Under the pieces are notes generated by a model. It was not told where the DNA came from, did not search any database, and was given only the letters and a program-made list of their open reading frames with translations. 64,000 nt of DNA from Allodiplogaster sudhausi (Eukaryota; Nematoda; Chromadorea; Rhabditida; Diplogasteridae), in the NCBI GenBank assembly GCA_945643635.1, contig CALZFC010000005.1:9947001-10011000 (forward strand). Direction: 5' to 3'. Shown one piece after another: positions 58,200 to 64,000 of the stretch. Each line of letters starts with the position of its first letter. Position 1 is the first letter of the stretch. The position numbers and the translations under genes are program-made.

Positions 58200-59729
58200 A
58201 TCCCACTGACCGTGCCCAGGAATAGCTCGAGTGGCTCGTCCAGTCCATATCCGCTGCCGCTTCCGGTGCTGGGCGGAGGGGAGGCGGACGCGGTGGAAGC
58301 AGCGGCGGCTGCCTGTGCAGCAGCTTGAGCAGCTGCGGCTGCAGCCAGGCCAGCTGGCGTTCCCTGCAATCGACAGAATGAAATGCCAAATATGTCACAG
58401 CTAGCGTAGCTATTGGGGGACCTGGGTGTTTGTCTTGCAAGACTTTTCCTCTCTCTCTCTCTTTCCCTCTCCCTCTCTCTCTCTTTCCCTCTCCCTCTCT
58501 CTCTCTCTCTCTTTCCCTCTCCCTCTCTCTCTCACTCTCTCTTTCCCAACCTGCGCTGCAATGGCTGAGAATGAGCATGAGAGTGGTGCAACGGGTGGCG
58601 AGGCCCTCCTGGAAGTGGGTGCACTGCTCTCGCTTCCTCCGTTCTGGTAGAGTGGCGGGTCTGGCATCGGCAGAGGCGCGCGCCATGCCTCGGGCAGGAG
58701 GGGAGGCAGTCTGAAGGCATCTGTCTTATTATTAATTATTTACTATAATTTTTTAGCTGATTTCTTAAAAGAATTATACTTACTTTAAAAAAAATTTAAA
58801 TCACAACTCCCTTTAAACACGCCTGCAGGGCAGAATAAAGAAAAACTTTGCTACTTCACTTCACTAAATAAATGCCACTATCGATTGCTTGAGAAACCAG
58901 GGTGGGCAAGGAGGTTTGGGACTCGGAAAGTAAGATGGGGAGAGCACAAACAGAATATGCTCCAAGGAGGCCCTCGAAATTTTAGTGGTACCGTAAGTTA
59001 GATTCCCCCCCTGAGCGAAAGCCTTGAACTCCTCGAACTCCTCGAACCTGTTGGGCGGCAGTGCACTCTGCATGAGAGGGTGATGATGAATGGGCTCGCC
59101 CGAGTCGTCCAGCGGCGAGACGAGCACTGCTCGGTATACGTGCTTTCTTCAATCAACATTCATTCCATTTCATATTAGATTATAATAAATTAAGTTATAA
59201 CAATGTTGTTATAATATTCGTCAAACGTTAAAAAAAATTATACATATGCAATAACAAGGTAAATATGTTGAAATATTGTTTAATAAAATAGAAAAAAAGC
59301 AAATAAAGAAGTAAACAAAAGCCTTACTTGTCTCTCTCCTGCCTGTACACAGTGACCCTGCAGTGGGTGCCCGTGGTGGGCGGGTCTTCTCCATCTGCGA
59401 AGTCAGTCCACGCCGCGAAGGCAGAGCCGTACGACAAATGCTCCAGGAAGCAATAGAAGGTCGTGCCGGACTGCTGCACGAAAGCTACCTTAATATAGGG
59501 GATACTTTGCGCCGGTGAGAGAGAGAGAGAGAGAGAGAGAGAAGAAAAAGAGGAAGAGAAAGAAATGAAAGAGTGAAAGTAATGTGACAGAAAGAAAAAA
59601 GAAAGAGAAAGAGAGAGAAAAAAGCGAGAGAGAGAAGAGAAAAAGAAAGAGAGAGAAAAAGAAAGAGAGAGGAAAAGGGAGAGAGAGAAAAGGGAGAGAG
59701 AGAAAAAGGGAGAGGAGAGAGAAGACAAA

Positions 59730-59812
<83 letters not shown>

Positions 59813-59817
59813 GAAAG

Positions 59818-59879
<62 letters not shown>

Positions 59880-61014
59880 CAAACCTTCCACTCGTCGGAA
59901 GTGGTGAGCATCTGCGAGCATAGCTTCCTCTCCTGCTCCCCTGTCTCTGAAGCCGCCGAGTGCACTTCGATTGCTGACCATGGCACGTCCTGCATAAATG
60001 TTGCTTAAATAATTTTAATAAACGCTTACCTACAAAAATCATTAATTATAAATTTACTTTATTGATATTAATTGGTGCTTTATTATTATAAAAGGGCCTC
60101 AAGGCCCGGAAACGTTCAGGTGGGCCGAGAATTGGGCTCCCGCTCAAAAATAACAGACCCGCTTATTATCAGTTGGTTCCCTAGTTAGAACTCACAATGA
60201 GCTATCCACATTGTGCAGATACAAATTCACTTTACTAGAGCACTGGTAAGGCAACACTCGCCCTCCGTTCAACTTTCTAACCAACACTTTCATTTTAACT
60301 CTTAAAAGCCGATTGAAGATATAAGACAAAAACTCAAGATTATACAGTACCTCAAAATGTCCCGTGTACGTGACTCGAATCTTGACGAGATCCAATGGCT
60401 TCAGTCCTGCTCGCCAGAAGAGCGGCGGCAAGTAGACGCGGCCTGCACGCAAAACTTCATTTTCAATATCATCGTAAACTCTATTATTATACATTATTTC
60501 TAAAATCTCCATTTCTCACTTTTTTGTTCGCATTCCGTATTGTTATTAATTGATGAGCTCATCGGGCTTCAATAAATATATAAATGAATATCTGATCCTA
60601 ATCACCACCAAATTTGGATAAGCAGCGACCAATACAGTAAAGCAATCAGTAAAGTAAAACAGAGATTTAGAAAAGAATAGGAAGCAAACAACAACAAAAA
60701 AAAACTGTCGCACCAATAAAATCATTCCACAGCCAGGCAGAGCGAGTTGACTTGCACACTCGATTGACTACAGCATGGCAGTCCAGCTGGAGACGAGTCT
60801 CGTCCATTTCGTCAGGAATCACATTGTACAACTCAAATCGATATTATACTCGTTTTTCAATTGTCATTTTTACATGGTAGCCATAATTTCATTTCCTTTT
60901 ATTTCAAGTACATATTTCGTCTCAAAGGTTTTATCAATTAGAAGAGAGGAAAGATCAAGGAAAAGTTTTAAGGAATAAAATATCAATATTTTTGTAATAT
61001 AAATAAGCAAAAAG

Positions 61015-61045
<31 letters not shown>

Positions 61046-61881
61046 GTTGTAACATAAAAAGCACTTACCAGTCCAAGATCGACGGGACTGCTGACTGTCA
61101 AGGCTGCCTTGGGGCAGCCTCCGGGCGGCGGCTGAAGCGGCGACGAAGAACCATTCATAATTCCATTGCTAACACAAGTAGACACCACAGTTGAATCGTC
61201 GCGTTGCTTTATCGCATTATATCGTATCCTGAAGAGAAAAATAATTAGAGTTCATTTTCGTAATTTCCAATCGAACATATTAACCGCATTATCTAATATT
61301 TCTGATAAAAAGCAAGATTAAACTGAAGTAATCAAAAACAAAACGTCTTACCAGCTTCCAAGTTCCATAAACGGTTCAACATATCGTGATGGCAAGCTAG
61401 CTAGCCCAGTAACCTGGAAAGAAGCAACATAATAAAGGAAATTTTTTTAGAGAATTAGTGTTTAACAATACCTGAATAAATTCAAAAATAATTATTAAAA
61501 TTTAATTTTAGTTAAAATTTAAAAAAAAGATAACCAACAGAAGAATAAACGAGTGATTCAGAAGTCGGATTGAAAGAAACAATGCATCCATACTGGGCTA
61601 GCACAATGTCCGGCGCACGATGTGAACCTCCCTGGAAGTTTGTTTGAAATCAATTTAGTATAAATATAATTTCTATTCGACCGTAATACTTAATTAATTT
61701 CACTCATAAATGTAAATACTAATGTCTTAATGATCAATTATGAAATAGATTTGAATTGTTACACAAAAAGATAAACATACCTTTTGCGCAAGATCGACTC
61801 CATTAACCGGCATAGTATTCAGAGAGATGGCAAACGCAACGAAACGACACGTCTTGATGTCCGGTTGGGGAAAAATCTGAA
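56645..61881 (-). CDS. Large uncharacterised protein, Pro/Ala-rich C-terminal half (multi-exon, 5' end unresolved)
   Basis: I do not recognise it. Exons in transcript order: IFPQPDIKTCRFVAFAISLN...GVDLAQK (61785-61881), HRAPDIVLAQYGCIVSFNPT (about 61600), LPSRYVEPFMELGSW (about 61400), IRYNAIKQRDDSTVV...PVDLGL (61071-61230), DCHAVVNRVCKSTRSAWLWN (about 60750), GRVYLPPLFWRAGLKPLDLV then KIRVTYTGHFE (about 60400), DVPWSAIEVHSAASETGEQE (about 59960), VAFVQQSGTTFYCFLEHLSY (about 59460), HVYRAVLVSPLDDSGEP (about 59110), a Pro/Ser exon (about 58700-58560), an Ala-rich exon with AAAAAAQAAAQAAAAAS (about 58330), SLLTPNEFYLPPEHHGW, a Pro/Thr exon (about 57580), RWKPLVPAENLAPGYRGPSL, and a helical C-terminus ending ESIMQISKLLPFQR, TAG at 56645. 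The N-terminal half looks like small beta-rich modules; I cannot name the fold. Exons upstream of 61881 may exist. Confidence 0.75.
58108..58200. repeat. CT-rich tract in intron
   Basis: CT/CCCT repeat; purine on the minus-strand transcript, lying just after the donor of the Ala-rich exon. Confidence 0.85.
58440..58548. repeat. CT-rich tract with periodic CCCTCT interruptions
   Basis: Near-regular CTCTCTCTTTCCCTCTCCCT units, about 25-30 bp period, in the intron between the Pro/Ser and Ala-rich exons. Confidence 0.85.
58893..58945 (+). repeat. Possible further copy of the dispersed GGGTGGG repeat
   Basis: AACCAGGGTGGGCAAGG and GGGACTCGGAAAGTAAGATG followed by GGG resemble the strings at 6735-6832, 33650-33730 and the inner right end of the MITE at 35335-35668. 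Weak similarity. Confidence 0.3.
59515..59878. repeat. Composite (GA)n / (AAAG)n satellite next to an exon
   Basis: GA repeat, mixed GAAA/GA block, then about 20 perfect AAAG units (59731-59840) and a terminal (GA)n. On the minus transcript strand it is a 360-nt pure pyrimidine stretch between exons DEWK and VAFVQQS. It produces three long spurious Ser/Phe/Leu open frames. Confidence 0.98.
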
Positions 61882-62243
61882 AATAATTAATATTACGTGT
61901 TCCGCCTTCTGAACCATATTTATTTTATATATTTATAGCGGATATTTTCCCTGCTTTCATCTCCTAGAATAAGAGTACATTCTTTAGAAAAGTATATTTG
62001 TCCTCAAGCATTTAGTTTTTCCAAGAAACGCCTATGAATTCCGATGGCATCGCGCAGATTACTGACGAAGAAGGAGAAGAATTGAATGAATGACCTTTGC
62101 TGTTCGTGTTCATTAAGAGAATGGAAAAAGGATATTCGTGGAATTTGAAGCTGTGCCTTATGACCGAGCATTTCATAGAATTCGCAATAATGTGCTCGCT
62201 AAAGGTGTTCGTACGAATCGAACTCTCCTTTAAAACTTGAGAG

Positions 62244-62274
<31 letters not shown>

Positions 62275-63120
62275 ACAAAGAATAATTAACAAATTAACTA
62301 CATTCAACGAAATGTAATATCACCGCAAATAAGTTAGGAATAAAATATGTATACAAAATCCTAAGTAGCTGCCCCAGAAAATATCATAGAAAAACCCTCT
62401 TTAATTCCAGGAATCTAAATACACCAAAGGGCACATTGCGCCCTGCCGAATCTCTTTCGTAAAGCCGGGAACAACCCTTTTTTGCGAAACAAAAGGAAGT
62501 TGAAATGAGCAGAGAGAAAGAGAGAAAGGATGAGAGAGAGAGAGCGAGAGAGAGAGAGAGAGACGCATCAAGACTGCGCTGAGTGGCATTAGCTAATGAC
62601 CGGCGGCCATCCTCGGATGCGGAAGGGGACAAAGACACCTCTCTCACTCTCTCTCTCTCTCTCTCTCTTTCAACCTCATTCTCTCTTTCTCCCCCTCCCC
62701 TCTCCCCCTCCCCCGGGAAGTGCCATCCATTTCTCTCTCTGTGTCCCTGCTTCCATAGAGTCCTCGTTCTCAATACACCCACAGCCAATCGACTATTTAT
62801 CACAGAATACCAACTAAAAGAGGACAAAATTTAAGCCTAAAGCAGAGTCTATGACAAAAATAAAGATTCACAGCTTTGAAGATCAAGAAAAAATATCTTG
62901 AATCTTTTCTTTTGGCATAATGCCAATTAAACAGAACGACATAAACGTCCATTAACCCTTCCCCACACTAAGCAATCTCACTAATCCCCCGTTCGCTATC
63001 CAAAGTTCAAAAGGCCAAAAAGAGTCCTTTGAAGCGACTGCCACCCACTCAAATCTCAGAAGTCATTCCTGAATGCTTGGAGGGGAGACAGATTCAGAGG
63101 CGAGAGAGACGGATTGAGAG

Positions 63121-63160
<40 letters not shown>

Positions 63161-64000
63161 GAGTAAAGTAGAGTCTGAAAAAGAGATACAAAGTGATACA
63201 GATAGGCAAAGCGAGAGAGACATTAGAGAGTCAGAGTAAAAAAGAAAAAGAAAGAGTTCATGCGCCACGTCCCCCATGGCTACAAATGTGCGTATGCTAC
63301 TTTAGACTGACGTGGACTATTAGTGCGCGTTTCTAAGCTGTCCGCTGGAGATCGAAAAAGGGAGGAAACGCTTTCTCGTGCAGATGAATATACATATCTA
63401 TCCCGCACAATTCACTCCCTTTTCATATGATATTACCACTGCTATGCCAATGCAATTTACGGAGTTTTATCACATTTTTCTATACTCTCCTCTAACTGAC
63501 AGTTTACCATATTGATTATCTTCTGCAATAAAAAATCAGACAATCAATATCTGAAAAGGGATAGATAGCCAGCAGCTAACAATTCGATCTCGCTGGCATC
63601 AACCAAATGGTGCCTATGGGAACAAGAATTTCAAAATGCTTAAAAGATAGCCAGTTTCGCCATTTGCGTCGCTAGCGGAGGGAAGGAAGCAGGAAGAAGC
63701 TTCAAAAAGTATGGAATAGGACAGTCAGAATGAGAGAGTAACAGAAGAGAGAAGAGAGATAGAGAGAGAAAGTTAGAGAGAAAGAGAAAAGCTATTTTCA
63801 ACATTTGCGAAAGGAATGACAAGGCAAATCAAGTTCAGAACTGCAGGTTCATACGAACTGAGGTGCACGATTCGATTACGTTGTCAGTTAGCGAAAGTGA
63901 TATCGTTATTTCCAATTGGCAACAAAATAGATGGCAACGTATTCCCATTTATGAGAAACAGAGATCCGGAAAATCGAAGAGGCTATAAAACTTCGTAAGG
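61882..64000. other. No confident gene; possible 5' region of the minus-strand gene
   Basis: The open frame at 62012-62278 (-) follows a (CT)n plus AAG acceptor-like end and has ordinary composition, so it might be an upstream exon, but I cannot join it. GA tracts at 62240-62272, 62515-62565 and 63105-63160; CT tract at 62640-62710. Nothing else recognised. Confidence 0.4.

Noticed and set aside
62012..62278. Upstream exon of the 56645-61881 gene
   Set aside because: Acceptor-like start is present, but the frame runs to a stop with no clear donor that joins the IFPQPDIK exon.

Overview
This is an intron-rich eukaryotic window, most probably from a nematode. Nearly every gene is split into short exons (often 60-150 bp). 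Most predicted start codons sit 2 to about 25 nt downstream of a 3'-splice-like AG, as expected for spliced-leader trans-splicing. A small Gly/Tyr-rich peptide gene and a very divergent PP1-type phosphatase also fit nematodes. The high intron density would suit a diplogastrid-like nematode, but I cannot fix the genus. Introns and intergenic DNA are full of (GA)n/(CT)n tracts, and these create most of the long Ser/Leu- or Arg/Glu-rich open frames; they are not genes.

Layout. 310-24640 (-): ASCC3, the dual-cassette Ski2-like helicase of the activating signal cointegrator / ribosome-quality-control trigger complex, essentially complete. Its introns carry a Mutator-like non-autonomous transposon (8586-9972, 9-bp target duplication, inverted 31-bp arrays) and a 2.8-kb near-perfect palindrome (10470-13264, TTAA-flanked). 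25647-28528 (-): a coiled-coil protein with a C-terminal hydrophobic segment, not recognised. 29886-31613: a second TTAA-flanked giant palindrome with the same terminal bases. 31715-32616 (-): a small Ser-rich protein, not recognised, ending in a KRVGF (RVxF-like) tail. 33241-44475 (+): four collinear housekeeping genes, PUS3 (tRNA pseudouridine synthase), RTRAF (C14orf166 family), AK6 (adenylate kinase 6 / CINAP) and MRPL53. The first two are only about 0.3 kb apart and could be an operon. 45571-50175 (+): a CD36 / scavenger receptor class B protein. 50517-50886 (-): a partial Gly/Tyr-rich peptide gene. 52106-54482 (+): a PP1-family phosphatase that has lost several metal and catalytic residues, probably a pseudophosphatase. 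54773-55242 (+): a small gene, not recognised. 56645-61881 (-): a large multi-exon protein, not recognised, with a Pro/Ala-rich C-terminal half; its 5' end is not resolved.

Together the central genes are RNA- and translation-related: ASCC3 (stalled-ribosome disassembly, alkylation repair), PUS3 (tRNA modification), RTRAF (tRNA-ligase-associated in animals), AK6 (40S maturation) and MRPL53 (mitoribosome). The most notable non-genic content is the mobile-element set: two members of one TTAA-flanked giant-palindrome family, a MULE-like element, a hAT-type MITE with a perfect 8-bp duplication, and tRNA-like segments inside one palindrome. Exon boundaries were inferred by eye from frame, GT/AG and family similarity; gene spans are firmer than individual junctions.
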